A stretch of 64,000 bases of DNA from Flavobacteriaceae bacterium CG2_30_31_66 (GTDB taxonomy: Bacteria; Bacteroidota; Bacteroidia; Flavobacteriales; Flavobacteriaceae). Below are positions 37,377 to 45,930 of the stretch, piece by piece. The translations under genes were made by a program, and so were the position numbers. Location: the NCBI GenBank assembly GCA_001873065.1, contig MNYM01000050.1, positions 49,616 to 113,615 of the forward strand, written 5' to 3'. The notes under the pieces were generated by a model that was not told where the DNA came from, searched no databases, and saw only the letters and a list, made by a program, of their open reading frames with translations. Position 1 is the first letter of the stretch. Each line of letters starts with the position of its first letter.

Positions 37377-38843
37377 CTAAAAATCAACATACATATTATT
37401 CCTTGTAGGGGTAGCTAATTTCGAGTTAAAAATTTCTTCATAAACAATTTGATTTTTTGTGTGTAATATTCCTTTTGCTCCAGTAGTAATCAAGGTAAGA
37501 GTTCTATCTAATAGAGGATCGGAACGTTCCCCTAAAACACCTAAATTTCCAAAGTTTTCTTGTATAAAAATACCTGGCAAACTTATTTCAGGTGTAAAAC
37601 CTTCAGGATGATTTTCGTTGTTTTTATTGCTGATTTCTAATACGATAGGTTGCATAGCATAGGTGTGATTTGTGTTTAAGTTTGGACCATTTCTTTGCAA
37701 ATTATCAGAATCATACAACGTAATTGAACCTACTTGTTTACCAACAGTTTTTACGCCAACCAATTGAACATCAATATAAGCACTTAATGAATTGATAACC
37801 AATTCTGAGGCTGAAGCTGTGCTACTTGACACAATAAAATAAACCTTTGTTAACCCCAAACTATTGATGTTTTGATTTAGAATAACGTTTCCATTTCTGT
37901 CTAAATTTCGAATTTGACTGGTGAAATTATTTATAAAACGATCTGCAGGGATTGCGTCCAAAACTTTCTGATTCCATACTTCCTTTGAATACAATTGCCC
38001 ATTGAATTGCCCTGTAATCATACTTCCTAAATAGGTGGCTGTTTGCACGGAACCACCTCCATTATAGCGCAAATCAACAATTAATTCGTTGATATTTTTA
38101 GCTTTAAAATCAGCAAATGCCGTGTTTAATTCTCCATCAAATGAACTTGAAAATTGATTGTATAACAGGTATCCAATTTTTTTAGTTCCTTCATCAAAAA
38201 CTTTTGAAATTGGAATAGGATTTTCTTGCAATTCTGTTTTTGTCAACGAAATTGAAGTGCTATTTGAAGTGGGATTTCCGCTGTTATAATTCGCAAAACC
38301 AATGGTATAAACGGAATTGTTTCCAAATAATAAATTCCCAAAATTTGTATCAGTAAGTTGCGTTCCGTTCACAGTATTGAAAATCATTCCTCTTGAAATT
38401 CCTTTGATTTCAGCGTCAGAATTTGGAATTATATAACGCACATAACCAAAAATCTGAGTAGTTGAATTTGCATATCTCACCAAACCAAATTCCATTCCGT
38501 TGTTTAGAGAAATTCCCTGAAATGAGTTTTCTAAAGCTACATAATCATCTACAATAATTGAAAAACGATCTACCAAACCAGGCTTAAAACGCAAACTTTC
38601 AAAAACGGTTTCAGGAGAAGAAAATCCTCTGAAAAACGAAAATAACTCCTCAAAATTTCGAAACCGATTGTCAGCCAAATTAGGCACGTCTTTTTGCCAC
38701 AAATAATAGGTATTCAATCCACTCCAAATAAATAAATTGATTTTATCAGTTGTTGGTGCATCAATAGAATCAACATTTTTTTTATTGCATGAAACTAATA
38801 AAAAAGTAATGAGTAGTAGGGTAGTAGTGAGCGTTTTTTTCAT
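37377..38843 (-). CDS. S41-family C-terminal processing peptidase, lipoprotein
   Basis: 488 residues with lipobox LLVSCNKK. A PDZ-like region (~110-190) precedes the S41 core with LIVDLRYNGGGSVQTATYLG and the nucleophile region IVSSSTASASELVINSL. Of the peptidases that degrade or trim secreted proteins, it belongs to the Bacteroidota outer-membrane-lipoprotein type. The predicted site is the cell envelope. Convergent with the patatin gene. Confidence 0.88.
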   Translation of the reverse strand: MKKTLTTTLLLITFLLVSCNKKNVDSIDAPTTDKINLFIWSGLNTYYLWQKDVPNLADNRFRNFEELFSFFRGFSSPETVFESLRFKPGLVDRFSIIVDDYVALENSFQGISLNNGMEFGLVRYANSTTQIFGYVRYIIPNSDAEIKGISRGMIFNTVNGTQLTDTNFGNLLFGNNSVYTIGFANYNSGNPTSNSTSISLTKTELQENPIPISKVFDEGTKKIGYLLYNQFSSSFDGELNTAFADFKAKNINELIVDLRYNGGGSVQTATYLGSMITGQFNGQLYSKEVWNQKVLDAIPADRFINNFTSQIRNLDRNGNVILNQNINSLGLTKVYFIVSSSTASASELVINSLSAYIDVQLVGVKTVGKQVGSITLYDSDNLQRNGPNLNTNHTYAMQPIVLEISNKNNENHPEGFTPEISLPGIFIQENFGNLGVLGERSDPLLDRTLTLITTGAKGILHTKNQIVYEEIFNSKLATPTRNNMYVDF

Positions 38844-39041
38844 TTATGAAAATTTGTTGTTGTGATAAAACTAAGTCGAAATAAGCAAACATTTTTAATA
38901 CTTTCAAATGTAATGAAAAATCTCATTAAATTTTACATTAGAAAAAATGAGAAATAAATTTTTCTTTTCATTTTTTTTAAACACATTTAAAACTGCCCTT
39001 TGTTTTTAATCTGTTGATTTTTTAAAAAAAAATTCAATTTT

Positions 39042-39072
39042 TTTGCGTTTTTTTTTAAAATAAATATCTTTG
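39042..39072 (+). promoter_or_regulatory. promoter of the DUF481 gene
   Basis: TTTG (39042-39045), 19 nt, TATCTTTG (39065-39072): an exact Bacteroidota consensus match 22 nt before the gene. Confidence 0.7.
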
Positions 39073-39094
39073 AACCCTAAAAAAAACTTTTAAA

Positions 39095-39865
39095 ATGCGA
39101 ACTAAAATGAAAAAGATTATTTATTTTTTACTCTTTTATTCCTCTATTTTAACTGCTCAAATGAATGAAAGTGATACGCTAAATATCAAAGCGAAATTGT
39201 CACTAACAGGTTTTTGGCAAGGAGGAAATGTAGAAACTGTTATTTTTAGAGCCAAAGCAGAAGTGAGTTTTAAACCTTTTAAAAATGGAGTTTTTAAAAC
39301 GTCTAATTCTTATGTTTATCAGGAATTTGGGAAAGTAAAAGCAGATGAAGATATTCTGAGTTTGAATTTTTTATATTTCAATACTGAAAGAAAAATATAT
39401 CCTTTAATTTTGGGTTTTGTGAGTACCAATTTTAGAAGAGAAATCGAGTTGCGAACTCTTTTTGGAGGTGGATTTACTTATCAAATATTAAATAACAAAA
39501 ATAATTACATCAAATTGGCCATTACAAGTGAATACGAACGTACCAATTTCAATAAAACAAACTTTAATCGTCCAATTTATAATGGGGATGAAATTATAAA
39601 TACGTTTAGAGGCACCATTTGGTTGAATGGAAAATATCAATTTTTTAAAAATAAAATGATACTAACGCACGAAAGCTATTTTCAGCCTTCGTTGGAAGAA
39701 AGTAACAATTTTCGTTGGCAAGCTGATGTTGGTTTGGAATTGCCAATTGTAAAGCATCTGAATTTCAAAATCAATTATCTTCGCACTTTTGAAAGTTTGG
39801 TCATTGAAAATCAAAAACAAGAAGACCAATTTTTATCTTTTGGATTTACGTTGTCGAGTTTTTAA
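39095..39865 (+). CDS. DUF481 outer-membrane-type protein
   Basis: 256 residues (252 if the second ATG at 39107 is used, which gives a cleaner signal peptide MKKIIYFLLFYSSILTAQ). The mature part is strand-rich with alternating aromatic residues (SLNFLYFNTERKIYPLILGF, FGGGFTYQIL) and ends FLSFGFTLSSF with a C-terminal Phe, typical of outer-membrane barrels. DUF481 is related to YdiY salt-induced outer-membrane proteins. Function unknown. Confidence 0.75.
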   Translation: MRTKMKKIIYFLLFYSSILTAQMNESDTLNIKAKLSLTGFWQGGNVETVIFRAKAEVSFKPFKNGVFKTSNSYVYQEFGKVKADEDILSLNFLYFNTERKIYPLILGFVSTNFRREIELRTLFGGGFTYQILNNKNNYIKLAITSEYERTNFNKTNFNRPIYNGDEIINTFRGTIWLNGKYQFFKNKMILTHESYFQPSLEESNNFRWQADVGLELPIVKHLNFKINYLRTFESLVIENQKQEDQFLSFGFTLSSF

Positions 39866-39896
39866 TTTTTTTTATTTTGCATAATATCGCATTTAT

Positions 39897-40041
39897 TTAA
39901 GTAGCTACACCTTCCCCAAATTGATTATATTTTTTTCGCCACCGGTAAAGCAAGTCAACTGGGATTCCAAGTTCTTTTGATAACTTTGTGATGTTTGTTC
40001 GTTCGTTAATAAAAGTATCAAAAGTTAAATTTTCTGATTTT
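39897..40041 (-). pseudogene. IS3-type transposase OrfA fragment
   Basis: Minus-strand codons read INERTNITKLSKELGIPVDL then LYRWRKKYNQFGEG and a stop. This is the helix-turn-helix segment of IS3-family OrfA (tnp HTH_8-like). Only about 45 codons remain, with no start codon, no OrfB and no inverted repeats, so it is a scrap of a dead insertion sequence. Confidence 0.6.
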
Positions 40042-40055
40042 AAATTTATTTTTAT

Positions 40056-40235
40056 CTATAGAAATAAGTTTAATAATGATGTGTTTAATTTACTAAATAA
40101 TGTTACTGCAACTAAATCTGAATATAAATCACCAAAGTAACTATTTTCAAAATTATTACTCCTTTCAAGAATAATTTTTTCAGCATACAAGTCATATCTC
40201 TTAAATGCGCCTAAATCACAACACCAATTTTTGTC
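40056..40235 (-). pseudogene. unassigned ORF remnant
   Basis: About 59 open codons on the minus strand (DLGAFKRYDLYAEKIILERS to VTLFSKLNTSLLNLF) without a start codon, directly after the hepT-like stop. It reads like a real protein tail but no family is recognised. Confidence 0.25.
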
Positions 40236-40525
40236 CTATATTTTGGCATTTTTTTCATCTGAAATGTTATCATAAGCATGAATTACTTGGTTTCTTAGTC
40301 CGATAATTGCTTTTGCATTGGTGATTTTTTTAAGAAGGATTGATCGCGATTGATGATTCTATTCACTGCTTCACCAATAATCTCAAGGTTTCTTTCAGTA
40401 GCTCTTTTGAGTAGTATATTTTGTTTGTATTTGAAAAAATCCCTTTTTTCTTCCATAAAAAAACTTTCGATTTCATCAATACTTAACTTAATATCATAAA
40501 GCCATTTTAATATCCTTTCATCCAT
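40236..40525 (-). pseudogene. HepT-like HEPN toxin, frameshifted
   Basis: The first ~67 residues (MDERILKWLYDIKLSIDEIESFF to INRDQSFLKK) match DUF86/HepT ribonucleases. The frame then breaks; the continuation ITNAKAIIGLRNQVIHAYDNISDEK is in a neighbouring frame and holds the RX4H catalytic motif (RNQVIH). A single indel near 40325 explains both parts. It starts inside the 3' end of the mntA-like pseudogene, as in intact MntA-HepT modules. HepT cleaves tRNA or mRNA until adenylylated by MntA. Confidence 0.75.
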
Positions 40526-40817
40526 AAATTAATTCTTTTGATGAGTCTATAGCATTGATTAATATAGGATTTCTTAGGGTTTGCGCTTCAACTAAATCAA
40601 ACTTTCTGTTGTATAATTTTTATAAACTCTCTTTAAGATTCAAATAGTTATCAAAATACAAAGACTAATCGAATGATTTGAATGAAACAAGAAAATCTAT
40701 ATCGCTTTTGTCTGAGAAATTTGAATTCAAAGCAGAACCAAATAGATACAATTTTTTTACTTTGTGTCTAGTACATAATTTTTTTAAATCTGTTATTTTT
40801 TTATATTCTAGCTTCAT
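40518..40817 (-). pseudogene. MntA-like nucleotidyltransferase antitoxin with two in-frame stops
   Basis: Reading from ATG 40817: KKLYLFGSALNSNFSDKSDI then DFLVSF is the minimal nucleotidyltransferase motif (GSX10DXD). In-frame TAG follows SFKSFD and TAA follows LNLKESL, after which KLYNRKFDLVEAQTL and ILINAIDSSKELIYG complete the expected C-terminus. The protein is intact in design but interrupted twice. It is the antitoxin half of the decayed MntA-HepT pair. Confidence 0.8.
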
Positions 40818-41023
40818 AACACAAATTTACAGAAAATTATGTTATCAATTATTTTTTAAAACTTCTTTGAATTAGCTTTGCTTGGTATAAAATAGATTTA
40901 CGCTTACTAAAACAATTATATCGTTAATGACTTATTGGCTTTGGGAGTATTTCTAATCATAGGTTTTTACTGTATTTATTTTTGTTTTGGGCTCAACGAA
41001 ACGCTTGGGTTATTAGAATGAAA
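40818..41023. other. AT-rich gap, no supported feature
   Basis: No ORF, hairpin or RNA was recognised between the MntA remnant and the next minus-strand ORF. Confidence 0.3.
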
Positions 41024-41323
41024 TTAATTATTGATTTTTAAATCATCTTTCATTTGGTTTAACCTAGCCACACCACTTCTAGATAAGTTTAAATTTTTAT
41101 CTACAACACGTAACAATACTTTTTCTTTATGATAATTTCGAAATTTTAAACTAAACTTTTCGTCTTTGAATTCTGTAAGTTTATTCGATTCTGTCTTGTA
41201 TTCAACTTTTTCAAAATCAACTTTGTTTAGTTCTAAAAAATGATCTATTATTACTGATAGTGTATTAGGTTGCTTAAAATACACATTTTCCCTAATCCAA
41301 ATAAATAAAATAACTTTTTCCAA
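41024..41323 (-). CDS. hypothetical 99-aa ORF, possible remnant
   Basis: Lys/Glu-rich, no signal peptide and no recognised family (SVIIDHFLELNKVDFEKVEY, SLKFRNYHKEKVLLRVVDK). It runs head-to-head into the his promoter, and the frame next to it (KIPNENWKKLFYLFGLGK) also looks protein-like, so the ORF may be the 3' part of a frameshifted gene in the same decayed patch. Confidence 0.3.
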   Translation of the reverse strand: MEKVILFIWIRENVYFKQPNTLSVIIDHFLELNKVDFEKVEYKTESNKLTEFKDEKFSLKFRNYHKEKVLLRVVDKNLNLSRSGVARLNQMKDDLKINN

Positions 41324-41329
41324 TTTTCA

Positions 41330-41362
41330 TTTGGTATTTTAAAAATAAAATTTCGATATTTG
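41330..41362 (+). promoter_or_regulatory. promoter of the his operon
   Basis: TTTG (41330-41333), 21 nt, GATATTTG (41355-41362), one base off TAnnTTTG. A start about 5 nt later gives a short leader before the hisL ATG at 41380. Confidence 0.5.
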
Positions 41363-41379
41363 CAGCTCAATAAAAAGAC

Positions 41380-41436
41380 ATGACATTTATTCAAGCGCAT
41401 CACCATCATTTTTACAATTGCTCTCAAGCGATTTAA
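41380..41436 (+). CDS. hisL: histidine operon leader peptide
   Basis: 18 codons: MTFIQAHHHHFYNCSQAI. Four consecutive His codons lie 101 nt before hisG, with an intrinsic terminator in between. This is the hallmark of ribosome-mediated attenuation: shortage of His-tRNA stalls the ribosome at the His run. It is far too short for the ORF track. The peptide itself would have no function beyond being translated. Confidence 0.85.
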   Translation: MTFIQAHHHHFYNCSQAI

Positions 41437-41497
41437 AAATGTATTGAATAAATTCAAGATATTTATAAACCCGTTTGAGCAAATCAAACGGGTTTTT
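41423..41497 (+). promoter_or_regulatory. his attenuator
   Basis: The terminator stem is AAACCCGTTTGA (41467-41478), loop GCAAA, TCAAACGGGTTT (41484-41495), then T residues: 12 perfect pairs. CTCAAGC (41423-41429), inside hisL just after the His codons, can pair with GTTTGAG (41473-41479) of the 5' arm. A ribosome stalled on His codons would leave CTCAAGC free and break the terminator; one reaching the stop codon would cover it. GTTTGAGCAAA also has an exact complement TTTGCTCAAAC at 41511-41521, an alternative partner. Confidence 0.75.
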
Positions 41498-41536
41498 AGT
41501 TGAATCCATTTTGCTCAAACACAACACACAAAAAAA

Positions 41537-42394
41537 ATGAGTAACTTACGTATAGCCATTCAAAAAGCAGGAAGATTACATGACGAATCCATGGAAATCT
41601 TAAAAGACATTGGGATTTCTATTGACAACGGAAAAGACCAACTCAAAGCCTCAGCCAGAGATTTTCCAGTAGAAGTTTTTTATTTACGCAATGGAGACAT
41701 TCCTCAATATTTGCGTGATGGAGTAGTAGATGCAGCCATTATTGGCGAAAATATTCTCATCGAAAAAGGGAATGATTTGCCATTTGTAGAGCGTCTAGGT
41801 TTTTCGAAATGCAAAGTTTCAATTGCCGTTCCAAAAGAGACTGATGCCACGTCTTTAAAGGATTTGGCTGGCAAAGAAATTGCAACTTCTTATCCTGAAA
41901 CTGTACAACGTTTTTTGGATGCACAAGGCATTTCAGCCAAATTACACATCATCAATGGCTCAGTAGAAATTGCGCCAAATATTGGCTTGGCAGATGGTAT
42001 TTGCGACATCGTTTCTAGTGGAAGCACGCTTTTTAAAAACGGATTGAAAGAAATTGAAGTGTTATTACAATCGGAAGCTGTCTTGGCAATTTCACCAAAA
42101 ATGGATGCTGAACGCAAAGCAATTTTAGAAAAAATTCAATTCAGAATTCAGGCAGTTTTAAAAGGCAGACAGTCCAAATATATTTTGCTAAATGCGCCAA
42201 ATGACAAATTGGATGCTATCATTCAGATTTTACCAGGAATGAGAAGTCCAACAGTGTTGCCTTTGGCAGAAAAAGGATGGAGTTCTGTGCACACAGTAAT
42301 TAGCAAAAATCAGTTTTGGGAAATCATTGATGCGCTAAAAAGCAAAGGTGCAGAAGGAATTTTAGTTTGTCCAATCGAAAAAATGGTATTGTAA
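41537..42394 (+). CDS. hisG: ATP phosphoribosyltransferase, long form
   Basis: 285 residues. First step of histidine synthesis: joins ATP and PRPP. LRIAIQKAGRLHDESMEIL, YLRNGDIPQYLRDGVVDAAIIGENIL and SGSTLFKNGL are family motifs. The length and C-terminal MRSPTVLPLAEKGWSSVHTVI domain identify the long, self-regulated (HisZ-independent) form with an ACT-like histidine-binding domain. It is preceded by the hisL attenuator and overlaps hisD (TAATG). Confidence 0.95.
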   Translation: MSNLRIAIQKAGRLHDESMEILKDIGISIDNGKDQLKASARDFPVEVFYLRNGDIPQYLRDGVVDAAIIGENILIEKGNDLPFVERLGFSKCKVSIAVPKETDATSLKDLAGKEIATSYPETVQRFLDAQGISAKLHIINGSVEIAPNIGLADGICDIVSSGSTLFKNGLKEIEVLLQSEAVLAISPKMDAERKAILEKIQFRIQAVLKGRQSKYILLNAPNDKLDAIIQILPGMRSPTVLPLAEKGWSSVHTVISKNQFWEIIDALKSKGAEGILVCPIEKMVL

Positions 42395-43677
42395 TGAAAA
42401 CGATTCTAAATCCAGCAAAAACAGCTTGGAAAACCATCTTAGAAAGACCCACAAAAACAGTGGATGATATTGAAAAAACAGTGTTGCAAATCTTTGACGA
42501 TGTTCAAAAAAACGGTGATGCAGCTGTGGATAAATACACTTCATTGTTTGATGGAGTTCAATTGAATCAAAAATTGGTGACAACAGCTGAAATTGAGAAA
42601 GCCATTCAGACTGTTTCATCTGATTTAAAAGAAGCCATCAGAGTTGCGCATCAAAATATCTCGCTATTTCACAAAGTACAAAAAACTGAAAAAGTTGCTG
42701 TAGAAACTTACAGAGGTGTGTTTTGTTGGCAAGAAAAAAGACCAATTCAAAAAGTAGGTTTGTACATTCCTGGAGGAACAGCACCTTTATTTTCAACAGT
42801 ATTGATGTTGGCAATTCCTGCGCAAATAGCAGGTTGTAAAGAAATTGTTTTGTGCTCACCACCCAACAAAGAAGGGAACATTCATCCAGCCATTTTATAT
42901 GCTGCTAATTTGTGTGGCGTTACCAAAATTATAAAAGTAGGAGGCATTCAAGCCATTGCAGGATTGACTTTTGGCACTGCTGATATTCCGCAAGTGTATA
43001 AAATATTTGGTCCAGGAAATCAGTTTGTAACGGTTGCCAAACAATTAGCTACCAAATACGGAGTTGCTATTGATATGCCTGCAGGACCTAGCGAATTATT
43101 AGTAGTTGCTGATGAGTCTGCAAAGGCAAGTTATGTAGCCTCAGATTTATTAAGTCAGGCAGAGCATGGCATTGATAGTCAGGTTATTTTGGTCTCTACA
43201 TCTAAAGTATTGATTCAAGAAGTTGCTGATGAAATTTCGAAGCAAATAGTGCAATTGCCAAGAAAAGAAATTGCAGTAAAAGCGATTGAAAACTCCAAAT
43301 CTATCTTTGTTGAAACGGATGCAATTGCTTTGGATTTGATAAACGAATATGGTCCTGAACATTTTATTGTAGCCACCAAAAACAATGCTTTTTATGTGGA
43401 AAATATTACGAATGCAGGGTCTGTTTTTATTGGAAATTACACGCCAGAGAGTGCAGGCGATTATGCTTCAGGAACCAATCATACATTGCCCACAAACGGA
43501 TTTAGCAAAGCGTATTCAGGCGTGAATTTGGATAGTTTTTTAAAGAGCATTACATTTCAAGAAATCTCTAAAGATGGTATTCAAAGATTGGGAAAATTTA
43601 TTGAGATTATGGCTGAAGCAGAAGGATTGCAAGCACACAAAAACGCAGTTACACTCAGATTAAACGATTTGAAATGA
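42394..43677 (+). CDS. hisD: histidinol dehydrogenase
   Basis: 427 residues from ATG 42394, whose A is the last base of the hisG stop; the track start lies 27 nt inside hisG. VGLYIPGGTAPLFSTVLM, GPGNQFVTVAK, DMPAGPSELLVVADES, SQAEHGIDSQ and GPEHFIV carry the zinc and catalytic residues. It oxidises histidinol to histidine in two NAD steps, the end of the pathway. Confidence 0.95.
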   Translation: MKTILNPAKTAWKTILERPTKTVDDIEKTVLQIFDDVQKNGDAAVDKYTSLFDGVQLNQKLVTTAEIEKAIQTVSSDLKEAIRVAHQNISLFHKVQKTEKVAVETYRGVFCWQEKRPIQKVGLYIPGGTAPLFSTVLMLAIPAQIAGCKEIVLCSPPNKEGNIHPAILYAANLCGVTKIIKVGGIQAIAGLTFGTADIPQVYKIFGPGNQFVTVAKQLATKYGVAIDMPAGPSELLVVADESAKASYVASDLLSQAEHGIDSQVILVSTSKVLIQEVADEISKQIVQLPRKEIAVKAIENSKSIFVETDAIALDLINEYGPEHFIVATKNNAFYVENITNAGSVFIGNYTPESAGDYASGTNHTLPTNGFSKAYSGVNLDSFLKSITFQEISKDGIQRLGKFIEIMAEAEGLQAHKNAVTLRLNDLK

Positions 43678-44723
43678 AATCAATTTTAGAGTTGGTTAGA
43701 GAAAATATAAGGTCTTTAAAACCCTATTCATCAGCTAGAGATGAATACAAAGATTTGGCTATCAATGACATGATTTTTTTGGATGCCAATGAAAATCCGT
43801 TCGAAAATGGTGTAAATAGATATCCTGATCCTCAGCAAATTAGTGTGAAAAAAGCCTTGGCAAATATTAAAAATGTCAATGAAAAAAACATGTTACTTGG
43901 CAATGGAAGTGATGAAGTATTGGATTTGTTGTTTAGAGCGTTTTGCGAACCCAACAAAGACAATATTATTACGTTGCCACCAACATATGGCATGTATTCG
44001 GTTTTGGCTTCACTCAATGCTATTGAAGATCGAAAAGTACTGTTATCCGCTGATTTTCAGCCTCAAATTTCACAGATTTTAGCTGCTGTTAATGTAAATT
44101 CTAAAATATTATTTTTATGTTCGCCAAACAATCCCTCAGGAAATAGTTTTTCTGAGGAGGCTATTGAAACCTTATTGAAAAATTTTCAAGGGTTGGTTGT
44201 TATTGACGAAGCCTATATCGATTTTTCAACACAAGAAAGTTGGTTGAAAAAACTGAATGAATATTCGAATTTGGTCATCACGCAAACCCTTTCGAAAGCT
44301 TATGGAATGGCAGGAGTTCGTCTGGGAATTTGTTATGCTTCCGAAGAAATTATTCGAATTTTAAACAACATCAAGCCTCCCTATAATATCAACGAATTGA
44401 CACAGCAAAAAGCGTTGGAACGATTGCAAGATAGCAAAGGAGTAGCTCAAGAAATTGAGGCAATTTTAGCAGAAAGAGAACAATTGGCAAATGCCTTGAA
44501 AAGCATTTCATTTATTGAAAAAATCTACGAATCAGATGCGAATTTCATTCTGATAAAAGTAGATGATGCCACTAAAAGATACAGCGAATTGATTGTCAAA
44601 GGCATTGTGATTCGAAATAGAACAACACAACCTTTGTGCGAAAATACGCTGCGTTTGACAGTTGGAACTAAGGAAGAAAATGAGAAATTAATGAACGCTT
44701 TGCAGCAGTTAGCAAATAGCTAA
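43674..44723 (+). CDS. hisC: histidinol-phosphate aminotransferase
   Basis: 349 residues, PLP-dependent fold type I. FLDANENPFENGVNRYPDPQ, LLGNGSDEVLDLLFRAFC, VIDEAYIDFS and the lysine segment TQTLSKAYGMAGVRLGI. It overlaps hisD by 4 nt (ATGA). Confidence 0.94.
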   Translation: MKSILELVRENIRSLKPYSSARDEYKDLAINDMIFLDANENPFENGVNRYPDPQQISVKKALANIKNVNEKNMLLGNGSDEVLDLLFRAFCEPNKDNIITLPPTYGMYSVLASLNAIEDRKVLLSADFQPQISQILAAVNVNSKILFLCSPNNPSGNSFSEEAIETLLKNFQGLVVIDEAYIDFSTQESWLKKLNEYSNLVITQTLSKAYGMAGVRLGICYASEEIIRILNNIKPPYNINELTQQKALERLQDSKGVAQEIEAILAEREQLANALKSISFIEKIYESDANFILIKVDDATKRYSELIVKGIVIRNRTTQPLCENTLRLTVGTKEENEKLMNALQQLANS

Positions 44724-44747
44724 TAGCCAAAAGCCAAAAGCTAAAAA
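44724..44747. repeat. short stutter repeat between hisC and hisB
   Basis: TAGCCAAAAGCCAAAAGCTAAAAA: tandem CCAAAAG copies right after the stop. A similar filler (CCAACAA copies) occupies the hisB-hisH gap. Confidence 0.5.
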
Positions 44748-45857
44748 ATGAAGAAAGTATTATTTATAGACAGAGATGGCACATTAGTAATTGAGCCACC
44801 TATTGATTATCAATTAGATAGTTTAGAAAAACTGGAATTTTATCCAGGTGTTTTTCGTTCGTTGGGCAAAATTGCTGAGGAATTAGATTTTGAATTGGTG
44901 ATGGTTACCAATCAAGATGGTTTGGGAACGAATTCTTTTCCTGAAGATATTTTTTGGCCTGCACATAACAAAATGATGAAAGCCTTTGAAAATGAAGGAA
45001 TTATTTTTAAAGAAGTGTTGATTGACAAATCATTTCCTCATGAAAATGCACCTACCAGAAAACCAAGAACGGCAATGTTAACCAAGTATTTTTCGGAGGA
45101 TTATGATTTGCAAAATTCTTATGTAATTGGTGATCGTTTGACGGATATTGAATTGGCTGAAAACCTGAATGCAAAAGGAATTTTAATCAGTAATGATGAA
45201 GATTTGAGCTATAAAAATGATACACAAATTCTGAAAACGAACAATTGGAAACGCATTTACGAGTTTTTGAAAGCCAAACAACGCACAGGAAGCATTATTA
45301 GAAACACGAATGAAACAAAAATTGCAATTGACATCAATTTAGATGGCACAGGAAAAAGCAACATCCATACAGGAATTGCTTTTTTTGACCACATGTTAGA
45401 CCAAATTGCACGTCATGGGCAATTGGATTTGAACATCAACGTTGAGGGCGATTTGGAAGTGGACGAACATCACACCATTGAAGACACTGCGATTGCTTTG
45501 GGCGAACTATTTGCAGTGACTTTGGGAAACAAATTAGGCATTGAACGTTATGGATTTTCATTGCCCATGGACGATTGTTTTGCACAAGCAGCTATTGATT
45601 TTGGCGGACGAAATTGGTTGGTTTGGGAAGCTGATTTTAAACGAGAAATGATTGGACAAGTGCCCACAGAAATGTTTTTTCATTTCTTTAAATCCTTTAC
45701 TGATGGTGCAAAATGCAACTTAAATATCAAAGCAGAAGGTACAAACGAACACCATAAAATTGAAGCTATTTTCAAAGCCTTCGCCAAAGCTATTAAAATG
45801 GCAGTGAAAAGAGATGTGGAGAAAATGATTTTGCCGAGCACGAAAGGGGTTTTATAA
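44748..45857 (+). CDS. hisB: bifunctional histidinol-phosphatase / imidazoleglycerol-phosphate dehydratase
   Basis: 369 residues. The N-terminal HAD-type phosphatase (residues 1-~165; [38 protein letters not shown]) is fused to the IGP dehydratase (~175-369; [50 protein letters not shown] with manganese-binding HHxxE motifs). It catalyses steps 6 and 8 of histidine synthesis. Confidence 0.95.
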   Translation: MKKVLFIDRDGTLVIEPPIDYQLDSLEKLEFYPGVFRSLGKIAEELDFELVMVTNQDGLGTNSFPEDIFWPAHNKMMKAFENEGIIFKEVLIDKSFPHENAPTRKPRTAMLTKYFSEDYDLQNSYVIGDRLTDIELAENLNAKGILISNDEDLSYKNDTQILKTNNWKRIYEFLKAKQRTGSIIRNTNETKIAIDINLDGTGKSNIHTGIAFFDHMLDQIARHGQLDLNINVEGDLEVDEHHTIEDTAIALGELFAVTLGNKLGIERYGFSLPMDDCFAQAAIDFGGRNWLVWEADFKREMIGQVPTEMFFHFFKSFTDGAKCNLNIKAEGTNEHHKIEAIFKAFAKAIKMAVKRDVEKMILPSTKGVL

Positions 45858-45930
45858 TTAGTTGATAGTTTCTGGTTTTTGGTTTATAGTAAAAACCATC
45901 AACCAACAACCAACAACCAACAACATTAAA
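45858..45930. repeat. stutter repeat between hisB and hisH
   Basis: CCAACAA repeated three to four times (near 45900-45922) after a TTTCTGGTTTTTGGTTT stretch; the halves are loosely complementary (GGTTTTTGGTT against AACCAACAACC). The track ORF start at 45862 reads through this filler and is not the hisH start. Confidence 0.5.

Noticed and set aside
45862-45930. Upstream start for hisH given by the ORF track
   Set aside because: The extra 23 codons are translated CCAACAA filler; the conserved HisH N-terminus starts at ATG 45931.
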